A stretch of 64,000 nucleotides of DNA. Source: Paratractidigestivibacter sp003150175 (lineage in GTDB: Bacteria > Actinomycetota > Coriobacteriia > Coriobacteriales > Atopobiaceae). Under the pieces are notes generated by a model, which saw only the letters and a list, made by a program, of their open reading frames with translations, was not told the origin of the DNA and made no database searches. The stretch's first letter is position 1; every line of letters starts with the position of its first letter. The position numbers and the translations under genes were made by a program. Of this stretch, positions 8,378-16,368 are shown one piece after another. Location: the NCBI RefSeq assembly GCF_964283195.1, contig NZ_CAXYLH010000003.1; one strand, 5' to 3'.

Positions 8378-9532
8378 ATGAAACTCGCCGTCAACGGCCT
8401 CGCCGGGCTGCGGATCCTGCGCGACGTGCGGCGCCGGGACCCCTCGGCTTTGCGGAGGCGCATCGACCCTCCTGCGCCCGACCCCGCCCCGCGCAAGCGC
8501 TGGACCGTGGGCGCGCTTCCGCTCGACGCGCTGCTCCTCTCGGCGCCGCCGACAAAGGAGCGCCCGCTCGACGTCGTCGTCCCCAAGCCCGCCCAGCGCC
8601 TCGGCGCGAGCTTCGCGCGCAACACGGTCTACGGGGCCGGCCTCCGCGCCGGCTCCTTCATCGACGTCGGCAACGGCGTGGCGATTCCCTCACCGGAGCT
8701 TCTGTTCGTCGACATGGTCGGCAGGCTACGGTTCCCCGTCCTCGTGCTTTTGGGTTACGAGCTGTGCGGGACCTTCGGGAGGGACCCCGCCGACCCCATG
8801 ATGGGGACGGTCGCTTTCGGCATCGAGGCGGCGACCTCCGTCGGAAAGATCCGGGAGTTCCTCGGGGCGTGCACATACCTCCCCGGCAAAGAGGACGCCT
8901 ATCGCGCGCTGGCGTATGTGGCGGACAACGCCTGGTCGCCCATGGAGGCGGTTCTCGCCACGATGCTGACCCTTCCGCTGACGGTAGGCGGCTACGGGCT
9001 GGGCGAGGTGCGCCTCAACGTCAGGCACGAGAACCCACCCGAGCTCGTCGTCCGGGGATGCCCCGAGTCGCGCGTCCCCGACATCGAGCTCGCGGTCGCG
9101 CCGGTTGGGTTCAACTACGACGGCCGCGGGCACTACGATCTCCAGGCGGTCGCCGCGGCGGCAGACGGGCATGCAAGGGCTGCGGCCATCAAGGCCGCGC
9201 GCGGCAAATACGTCGATGACCTGCGCAGAAACCGGGAGCTTATGGCGATGGGCAAGATGATCCTGCCCGTCTGCTCGGAGGATCTCTTTGAGGAGAAGGC
9301 ACTCGACGCGCTCGTGGTCGAGACGCTTCGCTGCGTCGAGGCGATGGGTGTCGAGGTGCCCGGCTTCGCCGTCGGGTACTTGGCGAGCGCGGGCGCCGCA
9401 AAGAGGCGGCAGGAGCTGCTGTGGTCGATGCTGCCCTGGTCCGAGGCCCAGGATTACGCCCGCGAGCTCGAGAGGAAGTCGAAAGCGCTCAGGGAATGGT
9501 TCGGGGGTGGGCTACCGAGGTATTCGTTGTGA
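8378..9532 (+). CDS. Orphan hypothetical protein, possible endonuclease-like/AbiEi-like family
   Basis: I do not recognise this 384-residue protein with certainty. Its order of blocks resembles a coriobacterial family of single genes: PLDVVVPKPAQRLGASF, a 'sPELlFvdM' block (IPSPELLFVDMVGRL), YELCGTF, then MEAVLATMLTLPLTVGGYGL, and a C-terminal region with ESRVPDIELAVAPVGFNYDGRGHYD that could be the acidic part of a PD-(D/E)XK-like nuclease fold. This is inference and no complete D-ExK motif is evident. Start ATG 8378 has AGAAGGG eight bases upstream. The gene separates argG from argH and is bracketed by two related hairpins, suggesting insertion. Confidence 0.65.
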   Translation: MKLAVNGLAGLRILRDVRRRDPSALRRRIDPPAPDPAPRKRWTVGALPLDALLLSAPPTKERPLDVVVPKPAQRLGASFARNTVYGAGLRAGSFIDVGNGVAIPSPELLFVDMVGRLRFPVLVLLGYELCGTFGRDPADPMMGTVAFGIEAATSVGKIREFLGACTYLPGKEDAYRALAYVADNAWSPMEAVLATMLTLPLTVGGYGLGEVRLNVRHENPPELVVRGCPESRVPDIELAVAPVGFNYDGRGHYDLQAVAAAADGHARAAAIKAARGKYVDDLRRNRELMAMGKMILPVCSEDLFEEKALDALVVETLRCVEAMGVEVPGFAVGYLASAGAAKRRQELLWSMLPWSEAQDYARELERKSKALREWFGGGLPRYSL

Positions 9533-9545
9533 GGTCGCCAGGGGT

Positions 9546-9612
9546 ATTAACGTACAAGTTTGACGTCGTTGGGGCTTCTTTGCGTCTGTAGAGGTCAAAC
9601 TTGTACGTTATT
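9546..9612. repeat. Palindrome related to 8288-8354, downstream partner
   Basis: Arms 9548-9564 and 9594-9610 are perfectly complementary over 17 bases, with weaker extension outwards and a loop containing GGGGCTTCTTTGCG. The arm sequence differs from the 8288 copy at only a few positions. Confidence 0.8.
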
Positions 9613-9798
9613 GGCAAGAAGGGCCGCTGCCGCGCCGATGGCGGCGGGCGCGGCGAGAAGGGCTGCCGCGAGTCCGGATGGGCCCGTAGCCTGCCGCCGC
9701 GCCACAGACGTTGCCGCTCCGTTGCCGCGCGTGGCGGCGTCCGCGGCGGTGAGGTAATCTAGCTGGGACGATTTAGCTAGCAAGCACAAGGAGGGCGC

Positions 9799-11166
9799 AT
9801 GGCGCTTTGGGGTGGTAGGTTCGAGAAGGGCGTCGACGCCTTCACGCAGGAGTTCGGCGCGTCCCTCGAGGTCGACAAGGCGATGGCCCAGCAAGACATC
9901 GCGGGCAGCCGCGCGCACGCGCGCATGCTCGCCGAGCAGGGCATCATCTCCGATGAGGACCAGGCCGCCATCGACGCGGGCCTGGCCGACATCGCCGGCC
10001 AGATCGAGCGCGGCGAGTTTGCCTGGGATGTCAACGACGAGGATATCCACATGGCCGTCGAGGGTGCCCTCACGCGCAACATCGGCACCCCGGGCGCGCG
10101 CCTGCACACCGGCCGCTCCCGCAACGACCAGGTGGCCACCGACATCCGCCTGTACGCCAAGGAGCTCTGCTCCCACCTCATCGAGGGTAACGACGCTCTG
10201 CGCCGCGTACTCGTCGACGTCGCCCGCAAGCACATGGGCGTCGTGATGCCCGGCTACACCCACCTCCAGCACGCCCAGCCGGTGCTCTTCAGCCACCACA
10301 TGCTCGCGTACTTCTGGATGTTCACCCGCGACCGCAAGCGCCTGGTCGCCGCCCTCGACGCGGCGGACGCGAACCCGCTCGGCGCCGCGGCGCTCGCCGG
10401 CACCACCTACCCGCTCGACCGCCAGCGCACCACGGAGCTCCTCGGCTTCGACCACGCGATCCCCAACTCGCTCGATGCCGTTTCCGACCGCGACTACCTG
10501 CTCGATCTCGAGTACGCCTGCAGCGTGAGCATGATGCACCTCAGCCGCCTGTGCGAGGAGATCGTGCTGTGGAGCTCCACCGAGTTCGGCTTCATCACGC
10601 TCTCCGACAGCTACTCCACCGGCTCCTCGATCATGCCGCAGAAGAAGAACCCCGACTTCGCCGAGCTCACGCGCGGCAAGTGCGGTCGCGTCTACGGCGA
10701 CCTGATGGCGCTCCTCACCACGATGAAGTCGCTGCCGCTCGCGTACAACAAGGACCTCCAGGAGTGCAAGGAGGGCCCGATGGACGCCGCCAAGACGCTC
10801 TCCGACTGCATGGAGATCGCCGCGGGCATGCTCGAGACCATGCAGGTCAACGCCGACGTCATGCTCAAGCAGGCCAAGCTTGGCTTCACCGCCGCGACCG
10901 ACGTGGCCGACTATCTCGCAAAGAAGGGCATGCCGTTCCGCGACGCGCACCGCGTGGTGGGCGAGCTCGTCCTCTACTGCGAGAAGCACGGCAAGGGCCT
11001 TGAGGACCTGACGGCCGACGAGTTCCGCGCCGCGAGCGACCTCTTCGGCGACGACATCGCCGCCGACCTCGACCCCGAGGGCATCGCCAATGCCCGTACA
11101 ACCTACGGCGGCACCGGCATCGAGGCCGTCAAGCAGCAGCTCGCCGAGGCCAAGGCCGCGCTGTAA
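9799..11166 (+). CDS. argH: Argininosuccinate lyase
   Basis: The 455-residue enzyme cleaves argininosuccinate to arginine and fumarate. It carries the fumarase/aspartase superfamily signature GSSIMPQKKNPD near residue 275, the substrate-binding block TGRSRNDQVATD near residue 108, and the TPGYTHLQHAQPV-like block (VMPGYTHLQHAQP) near 150. Length and start agree with the family. An AAGGAGG site precedes ATG at 9799 by seven bases. It is probably transcribed from its own promoter, because hairpins and a foreign gene separate it from argG. A strong terminator follows at 11178. Confidence 0.97.
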   Translation: MALWGGRFEKGVDAFTQEFGASLEVDKAMAQQDIAGSRAHARMLAEQGIISDEDQAAIDAGLADIAGQIERGEFAWDVNDEDIHMAVEGALTRNIGTPGARLHTGRSRNDQVATDIRLYAKELCSHLIEGNDALRRVLVDVARKHMGVVMPGYTHLQHAQPVLFSHHMLAYFWMFTRDRKRLVAALDAADANPLGAAALAGTTYPLDRQRTTELLGFDHAIPNSLDAVSDRDYLLDLEYACSVSMMHLSRLCEEIVLWSSTEFGFITLSDSYSTGSSIMPQKKNPDFAELTRGKCGRVYGDLMALLTTMKSLPLAYNKDLQECKEGPMDAAKTLSDCMEIAAGMLETMQVNADVMLKQAKLGFTAATDVADYLAKKGMPFRDAHRVVGELVLYCEKHGKGLEDLTADEFRAASDLFGDDIAADLDPEGIANARTTYGGTGIEAVKQQLAEAKAAL

Positions 11167-11177
11167 TGTAAAATCGT

Positions 11178-11230
11178 CAGCAGGGGCGCGGTCGCGGCTT
11201 AGTCTGCGGCGCGCCCCTGCTGCGTTGTTT
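11178..11230 (+). terminator. Terminator after argH
   Basis: A 13-bp GC-rich stem (CAGCAGGGGCGCG with its complement at 11210-11222) encloses a 19-base loop and is followed by GTTGTTTT. Confidence 0.75.
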
Positions 11231-11260
11231 TGAGCCAGAAGCTCGTGAGGGGGCATCCGA

Positions 11261-13531
11261 GTGAAGACTGGCAAGAAGAACGTTATATACGGTTGCTTGG
11301 GGATCGCGCTCTATTTTGGTGCGCCCCCTGTTTTCTCGCCCGCCGTTGGAGGGCTTCTTGACTCTACGACGCTCTCTGTCTCGGCCTCGATACTGATGGC
11401 GGCAATTGGTCTCTCGTTTGGTTTGAGTTGCCCCTCCCTTCGGAGACTGAGCACCAATGCGTCGCGTGTTGCTCCGATCGTTGCGTTATCGGCCCTCTAT
11501 TACGTGGCCTGTGGCGTGGCGGATGGCTTATTGACGTTGGATTTGATTCCTAACGCGGCTTCACCTTATGTCTTACCTGTGGCTACGTTGCTAGTCGGCG
11601 TAGTACTTCCTCTCATGGGATCGTTTGGTTGCGGAGTTTTGCTGCAACTGAATTTGGATGCACGCTCTTCCTGTCACGGCAAACCCGAGGGCATGCTTGC
11701 GGTTTTGGTTGGAATGATTCTGCCAATTTCGCTCGCGCCCCTGTACCCGCTGGTCTCCTTGGCATCTTGTGGCGAGGGACACGCCCCCTTGTTTGCAATG
11801 ATGCAGGGACTGATTTCGGGGGCGGCAGGTGCGGGTGCTCCCCCTTGGGCCGCTGCCGAAACCGTAACGATAAAATACGGAGCAGCCCTTCCGCTGAATT
11901 TCATCCCGCCAATAATCTATGCAGCGGCTTTACTATTGCTTGCGAGTGCCGGTGGCATACGTTTGTTGAGGGCTTTTGCTCTTGGTTGCCTTGCCTCCGT
12001 GGGGATTGCGTTTATAGATGACGGAGTGCTTCGCTACGTCGTCCTACATTCAGCGATATGCGCTGCCGTGTCCTGTGCAGCTGTTGCTCTGATTGTCGTC
12101 CTCCCATTAACTAGGGAGCCGGAACCCGGCACCGTGCTTTCGCCTGAGGGGGAAAGCACGGCGATTACAGTTGCCAAAAGCCTGTTTGCTTCTAAAGGAC
12201 TGTCTCGAGGAGAAACTACGGCAATGGAGCTTCTTGTCCAAGGCCGCACTTCGAGCGAAATCGCAACGATATTGGGCAAGAGCGCCTCAACAGTGCGAAA
12301 CACACAATCGCATGCTTACAAGAAACTTGGCGTTTCCTCTGCAGCGGAGCTTCGGTCATTATTGGATGCTCGGGAATCGATAGGGCCTCGCGAGACCGAG
12401 GGGCCGCGGCGGCAATCACGCCTGGCCTTGTCGTTGCAGGTCTCCGTCAGTGTTGCCTTGCAGCTTCCTGTTGGTTTGGCCGCCGCTCCAATTGCCCTTG
12501 GCACTTCTCATGGGATGGCAGTGCTAAGCTGCGCAGGAGTTCTGCTTGGTGAGAACGTTTCCCTTGGGAAGAGCGGGGCCTCTCTACGACGGGGGAACTG
12601 GGCGTTACTTGGCGTCGTTATGCTGGCGCGGGCTGCTGCCAAAGCAATGCATCCTCAACTCGCCTTGCTCGTCCTGGGGATTTCCGCTGGTGTTGGCGGA
12701 TTGGTTGCTTCTCGTGCTGTGTCCGAACGTTGTGCGCCGCAAGAGGATGGTTGTCGATTCTCGAACGGATCGCACGTCGCAATGCTGTTCATTCTCGGGG
12801 TTGCGACGGAGGAGTCTTGGCGTGGGGCAGCTGGTATTTGGCCGCTCATGCCATTTCTTGTCATTCCGGTTCTTGGTTGCTGCGGCATGATTATCTGGTC
12901 TGAGGCGAAGAGCGGGAGGGCGCGAAATCTAATCCCCGCTCTTGCCGTCTCGGCTTTGGCGGCTTCGATAGCCCCCAACTTTGTGATTGCGGCAGTTGCG
13001 TTTGCTGTCTGTCTCTCCAGCTCTCTAGAGCTTACAAGATGCATGGACAAAACTGTTTGGCCGGGAAGTTTTGCGCTTGGAGTTATAGCCGGCTGGGCGA
13101 TGGGCGACATCTGTGGGGCTGTGGGTCTTGGTGCGCATTACTCGGGGAATCTCGAAATGGTTGCGGCAAGCGCTGCTGCCATCTCCGCAGCCAGCGCTCT
13201 GTGGTCGATTGCGGTATCACTTTGCTATGTATGGGCGATTGTTGACGAAGTCCTGATGAGTAGGGCTCAGTCAATAAGCGAGACGATCGAAGACGACGTG
13301 CGGAATCGGGCGACTATGGCCCTCAAGGCAAGGGGCCTTAACCAGACGCAGGCTTCAGTGGCGTTACTTACGGCGCTCGGCTACACGCGTTCGGGAATTG
13401 CCGATGAGCTTTGCTTATCGGTTGGCTCGGTGAACTCAGCACGAGCGGCAATCTATAGACGGTTAGACGTCCATAAAAAGGATGAGTTGCGTGTGGAGAT
13501 AGGGCGGATGATAGGGGAGCCGCTCTTCTGA
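11261..13531 (+). CDS. Tandem membrane-bound LuxR-type regulator (two TM-HTH units in one protein)
   Basis: The 756-residue protein is built from two copies of the same plan. A block of about seven hydrophobic helices (residues 1-285) leads to a LuxR helix-turn-helix at about 313-370 (LSRGETTAMELLVQGRTSSEIATILG...). A second multi-helix block (about 390-665) leads to a second LuxR helix-turn-helix at about 693-749 (TQASVALLTALGYTRSGIADEL...). Membrane LuxR proteins with one such unit are common in Coriobacteriia; a fused pair is unusual. GTG at 11261 has GAGGGGG eight bases upstream. Base composition and codon use are clearly lower in G+C than neighbours. The two genes downstream are plausible targets. 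Confidence 0.85.
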   Translation: MKTGKKNVIYGCLGIALYFGAPPVFSPAVGGLLDSTTLSVSASILMAAIGLSFGLSCPSLRRLSTNASRVAPIVALSALYYVACGVADGLLTLDLIPNAASPYVLPVATLLVGVVLPLMGSFGCGVLLQLNLDARSSCHGKPEGMLAVLVGMILPISLAPLYPLVSLASCGEGHAPLFAMMQGLISGAAGAGAPPWAAAETVTIKYGAALPLNFIPPIIYAAALLLLASAGGIRLLRAFALGCLASVGIAFIDDGVLRYVVLHSAICAAVSCAAVALIVVLPLTREPEPGTVLSPEGESTAITVAKSLFASKGLSRGETTAMELLVQGRTSSEIATILGKSASTVRNTQSHAYKKLGVSSAAELRSLLDARESIGPRETEGPRRQSRLALSLQVSVSVALQLPVGLAAAPIALGTSHGMAVLSCAGVLLGENVSLGKSGASLRRGNWALLGVVMLARAAAKAMHPQLALLVLGISAGVGGLVASRAVSERCAPQEDGCRFSNGSHVAMLFILGVATEESWRGAAGIWPLMPFLVIPVLGCCGMIIWSEAKSGRARNLIPALAVSALAASIAPNFVIAAVAFAVCLSSSLELTRCMDKTVWPGSFALGVIAGWAMGDICGAVGLGAHYSGNLEMVAASAAAISAASALWSIAVSLCYVWAIVDEVLMSRAQSISETIEDDVRNRATMALKARGLNQTQASVALLTALGYTRSGIADELCLSVGSVNSARAAIYRRLDVHKKDELRVEIGRMIGEPLF

Positions 13532-13698
13532 GCTGTGCGCGTCAAAATAGACACCTCGTTATATGAGTTTCATATCCCTTGTCTATAGAGGTCGCGGGGC
13601 TGATTTCGAATAATCGGAGCCAAGGAAGCGATGACCGGAGATGGCTATCGCAAACGATCGGCGGGTGCGCGACCTGCCAAGACAAGAGGAGGCCCTTT

Positions 13699-14265
13699 AT
13701 GAAAAAGTCGAATCTGACAAGAAAGGCATTTCTTTCCATGGCGCTTGGCGCGACGAGTCTGGCGTTGACTCCAAAGGATGCTCTAGCGGAGGAGAGGGTT
13801 TGCGAAACCCCTTCCGCAGGTGCTCAGGAAGCTATGCGACTCTGGGAAAAGGCCTGCAGTGAAGCGAAGGCGGCAGGTGAGCCAATTATTTGCGTCGACT
13901 ATCCGGAAAAGCAGCGACAGGATAGCGAGGGCGTTGTTGTAACTGCTTCTGATCGCAGAGTTACTGGAGTAACATCTGGAACTTTTACTACGGTCGCGGG
14001 GCAACCGGAAGTGATTAAAGCGGTAGCAGTTTACTGGGTTGGATCCGGGGGGTTCATAGGTGCCGTCGAGGACGCGTGGATCTCGGGAACGTCCACCAAG
14101 GTTGCGCACTATTCATATTCGTATACAAAGCTCGACGGTGGCCAAACCCTTGCTGTGAGTTATACCGCAACCTTGACCAACTATATAAACTTTAACCAGG
14201 TGTTCAGTTTCTATGCAGAGTTCTATGACGACGGAAGTGGTTGGATGAACGGTGGATGGGTGTAA
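13699..14265 (+). CDS. Secreted hypothetical protein beside the tandem LuxR regulator
   Basis: The 188-residue protein begins with an export signal: basic MKKSNLTRKAFLS, a hydrophobic stretch and an ALA|EE cleavage site near residue 30. The TRKAFL segment resembles a Tat motif with one basic residue changed. The mature part has no motif I recognise; it ends in a beta-rich, aromatic region (FSFYAEFYDDGSGWMNGGWV). ATG at 13699 has a perfect GAGGAGG site. The upstream in-frame extension lacks one and is rejected. It shares the lower G+C of the LuxR gene 170 bases upstream and is probably part of the same transferred cassette. Confidence 0.8.
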   Translation: MKKSNLTRKAFLSMALGATSLALTPKDALAEERVCETPSAGAQEAMRLWEKACSEAKAAGEPIICVDYPEKQRQDSEGVVVTASDRRVTGVTSGTFTTVAGQPEVIKAVAVYWVGSGGFIGAVEDAWISGTSTKVAHYSYSYTKLDGGQTLAVSYTATLTNYINFNQVFSFYAEFYDDGSGWMNGGWV

Positions 14266-14282
14266 CGAATAAGGTGATGACG

Positions 14283-14435
14283 ATGACGTGGCAAGAAGGG
14301 CTGATCGTTCTATATGCAATTTGCGTGCGGTATTTGATTCCTGCTGCCATGCTTCTCGTTTTGGTCGGCCTTGTAAGCTATTTCGCAACCAGAAAGGCTG
14401 TCAGGGACGAATTGCGGTCTGGCAAAACGAGGTAG
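14283..14435 (+). CDS. Small single-helix membrane protein
   Basis: The 50-residue peptide starts TWQEGLIVLYAICVRYL, continues in a hydrophobic helix and ends in a basic tail (ATRKAVRDELRSGKTR), consistent with one membrane span and a cytoplasmic positively charged end. ATG at 14283 is placed by an AAGG motif eight bases upstream; ATG at 14277 and GTG at 14274 are alternatives. It follows the secreted protein by 17 bases and precedes a terminator-like hairpin, so the two form a small operon. The function is unknown. Confidence 0.6.
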   Translation: MTWQEGLIVLYAICVRYLIPAAMLLVLVGLVSYFATRKAVRDELRSGKTR

Positions 14436-14452
14436 CTTAACCCCCGCGTAGA

Positions 14453-14498
14453 GCAGGCGCCTTTTGTTGGATTTGACTCAACAAAAGGCGCCTGCTTT
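14453..14498 (+). terminator. Perfect 17-bp-stem hairpin ending the LuxR island
   Basis: Arms 14453-14469 and 14479-14495 are perfectly complementary with a 9-base loop and three trailing T residues. It acts plausibly as a terminator; its length also fits the long-hairpin family in this window. Confidence 0.7.
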
Positions 14499-14541
14499 CA
14501 GTTGGATATCCTGATGATTACCAAACACATGACAACCTACC

Positions 14542-14550
14542 TGCTAAAAT
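14542..14550 (+). promoter_or_regulatory. Extended -10 promoter of purB
   Basis: TGC-TAAAAT lies 40 bases before the purB start, downstream of the hairpin, and matches the extended -10 pattern of the tRNA genes. Confidence 0.45.
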
Positions 14551-14589
14551 GTCGTTCGTATGTCTCGCCAACCATTTGGAGGACCCCGC

Positions 14590-15936
14590 ATGATCGATCG
14601 CTACACCCGCCCGGAGATGGGCCACATCTTCTCGCTGGAGAACAAGTACGCCGTCTGGCAGGAGATCGAGATCCTGGCCTGCGAGGCCCACGCCGAGATC
14701 GGCGAGAGCGGAATCACGAAGGAGGAGGCCGCCTGGATCCGCGAGCACGCCGCCTTCAACAAGGAGGAGGTCGACGCCATCGAGGCCGTGACCAACCACG
14801 ACGTCATCGCCTTCCTGACCAACATGGGCTCCTACATCGACGCCGACGTGCCCGCCGGCCAGCCCAAGCCCTCCCGCTGGGTCCACTACGGCATGACCTC
14901 CTCCGACCTCGGCGACACCGCCCTGTGCTACCAGCTCGTCCAGGCCACCGACATCCTCATCGAGGACTGCAAGAAGCTCGGCCAGATCTGCAAGCGCCGC
15001 GCCTTCGAGGAGAAGGACACCCTCTGCGTCGGCCGCACCCACGGCATCCACGCCGAGCCCATGACCTTCGGCATGAAGTTCGGAAGCTGGGCTTGGGAGC
15101 TCAAGCGCGACCTCGACCGCCTGAAGGACGCCCGCGACAACGTGGCCTTCGGCGCGATCTCCGGCGCGGTGGGCACCTACTCCAGCATCGACCCGCGCGT
15201 CGAGGAGTACGTCTGCGAGCACCTGGGCCTCACGCACGACCCTCTTTCCACCCAGGTCATCAGCCGCGACCACCACGCCTACCTCGCCGGCGTCCTGGCC
15301 ACCACGGCCGCGACCTGCGAGCGCATCGCGACCGAGATCCGCAACCTCCAGCGCACCGACACCCTCGAGGCCGAGGAGCCGTTCCGCAAGGGCCAGAAGG
15401 GCAGCTCCGCGATGCCCCACAAGCGCAACCCCATCACGGTCGAGAAGGTCTGCGGCCTCTCGCGCGTGGTCAAGGCCAACGCGCAGGTCGCCTTCGACAA
15501 CGTGGCCCTGTGGCACGAGCGCGACATCAGCCACAGCTCCGCCGAGCGCGTGGCGCAGGCAGACAGCTTCATCGCCCTCGACCACATGTTCACCTGCCTT
15601 ATCCGTATCGTCGACGGGCTGATCCTGTACCCGGCCCAGATGATGGCCAACCTCAACAAGACCCGCGGCCTGATCTACTCCTCCAAGGTGCTGCTGCACC
15701 TGGTGGACACCGGCATCACCCGCGAGGACGCCTACAAGATCGTGCAGGAGAACGCCATGGCCACGTGGCGAGAGGTGCAGCAGTGCGAGCCCGGCACCAC
15801 CTTCCGCCAGAAGCTCGAGGCCGACCCCCGCTGCGGCAAGCTGCAGGCGTCCGAGCTCGACGCGATCTTCGACCCGCGCAGCTTCCTCACCCGCGTCGGC
15901 GTCGTCTTCGACCGCCTGGAGCAGCTCGAGTTCTAG
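14590..15936 (+). CDS. purB: Adenylosuccinate lyase
   Basis: The 448-residue enzyme acts twice in purine synthesis, releasing fumarate from SAICAR and from adenylosuccinate. The superfamily signature SSAMPHKRNPI is at about residue 271, with the supporting blocks HYGMTSSDLGDTA near 100 and GRTHGIHAEPMTFG near 150. Length is normal. ATG at 14590 has GGAGGA six bases upstream. purC lies about 4 kb downstream on the same strand, but genes of other function intervene. Confidence 0.96.
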   Translation: MIDRYTRPEMGHIFSLENKYAVWQEIEILACEAHAEIGESGITKEEAAWIREHAAFNKEEVDAIEAVTNHDVIAFLTNMGSYIDADVPAGQPKPSRWVHYGMTSSDLGDTALCYQLVQATDILIEDCKKLGQICKRRAFEEKDTLCVGRTHGIHAEPMTFGMKFGSWAWELKRDLDRLKDARDNVAFGAISGAVGTYSSIDPRVEEYVCEHLGLTHDPLSTQVISRDHHAYLAGVLATTAATCERIATEIRNLQRTDTLEAEEPFRKGQKGSSAMPHKRNPITVEKVCGLSRVVKANAQVAFDNVALWHERDISHSSAERVAQADSFIALDHMFTCLIRIVDGLILYPAQMMANLNKTRGLIYSSKVLLHLVDTGITREDAYKIVQENAMATWREVQQCEPGTTFRQKLEADPRCGKLQASELDAIFDPRSFLTRVGVVFDRLEQLEF

Positions 15937-15953
15937 GGCCGTCGTTATGTGGA

Positions 15954-15975
15954 GGGCGGCGGAAAACCGCCGTCC
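15954..15975 (+). terminator. Hairpin after purB
   Basis: A nine-pair GC stem (GGGCGGCGG with CCGCCGTCC, one G-T pair) closes an AAAA loop. There is no T-run, so it is weak as an intrinsic terminator. Confidence 0.4.
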
Positions 15976-16041
15976 CCGGCGACCGTCACCGAATGACGGG
16001 CATACTAGCATCGCTGACGAATTAAAGGGGATTCACGCACT

Positions 16042-16332
16042 ATGCAGCACATCGATTTCCGCCCGCGCGGCGTCTGCTCCCAGATGATCCACATCGACCT
16101 TTCCGACGACGGCCGCACCATCGAGCATGTGAGCTTCGACGGGGGATGCTCCGGCAACCTCGCCGCCATCTCCAAGCTCGTCGCCGGCCGCCCGACCGAG
16201 GAGGTCGCCGAGATCCTCAAGGGCAACACCTGCGGCCCGCGCAAGACCTCCTGCGCCGATCAGTTCTCGACCGCGCTTCTGCAGGCCATGGACGCCATCG
16301 CCGCCGGCCAGGCTCCCGCGGCGGCGAACTAG
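16042..16332 (+). CDS. TSCPD-domain protein (TIGR03905-like)
   Basis: The 96-residue protein matches the small TSCPD family, named for a conserved cysteine-containing motif related to the C-terminal domain of some ribonucleotide reductases. The conserved elements are GVCSQMI near residue 11, FDGGCSGNL near 35, and TCGPRKTSCADQ near 67. The four cysteines suggest metal binding. ATG at 16042 is preceded by AAAGGGG. It sits between purB and a Tat lipoprotein without an obvious partner. The biological role of the family is not established. Confidence 0.85.
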   Translation: MQHIDFRPRGVCSQMIHIDLSDDGRTIEHVSFDGGCSGNLAAISKLVAGRPTEEVAEILKGNTCGPRKTSCADQFSTALLQAMDAIAAGQAPAAAN

Positions 16333-16368
16333 CAGCGCCTCAGGCGCCCTAGGCGGAGGAACACAGAC

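Noticed and set aside
13579..13698. N-terminal extension of the secreted protein in the LuxR island
   Set aside because: The extension has no RBS and would bury the export signal; the ATG at 13699 has GAGGAGG.
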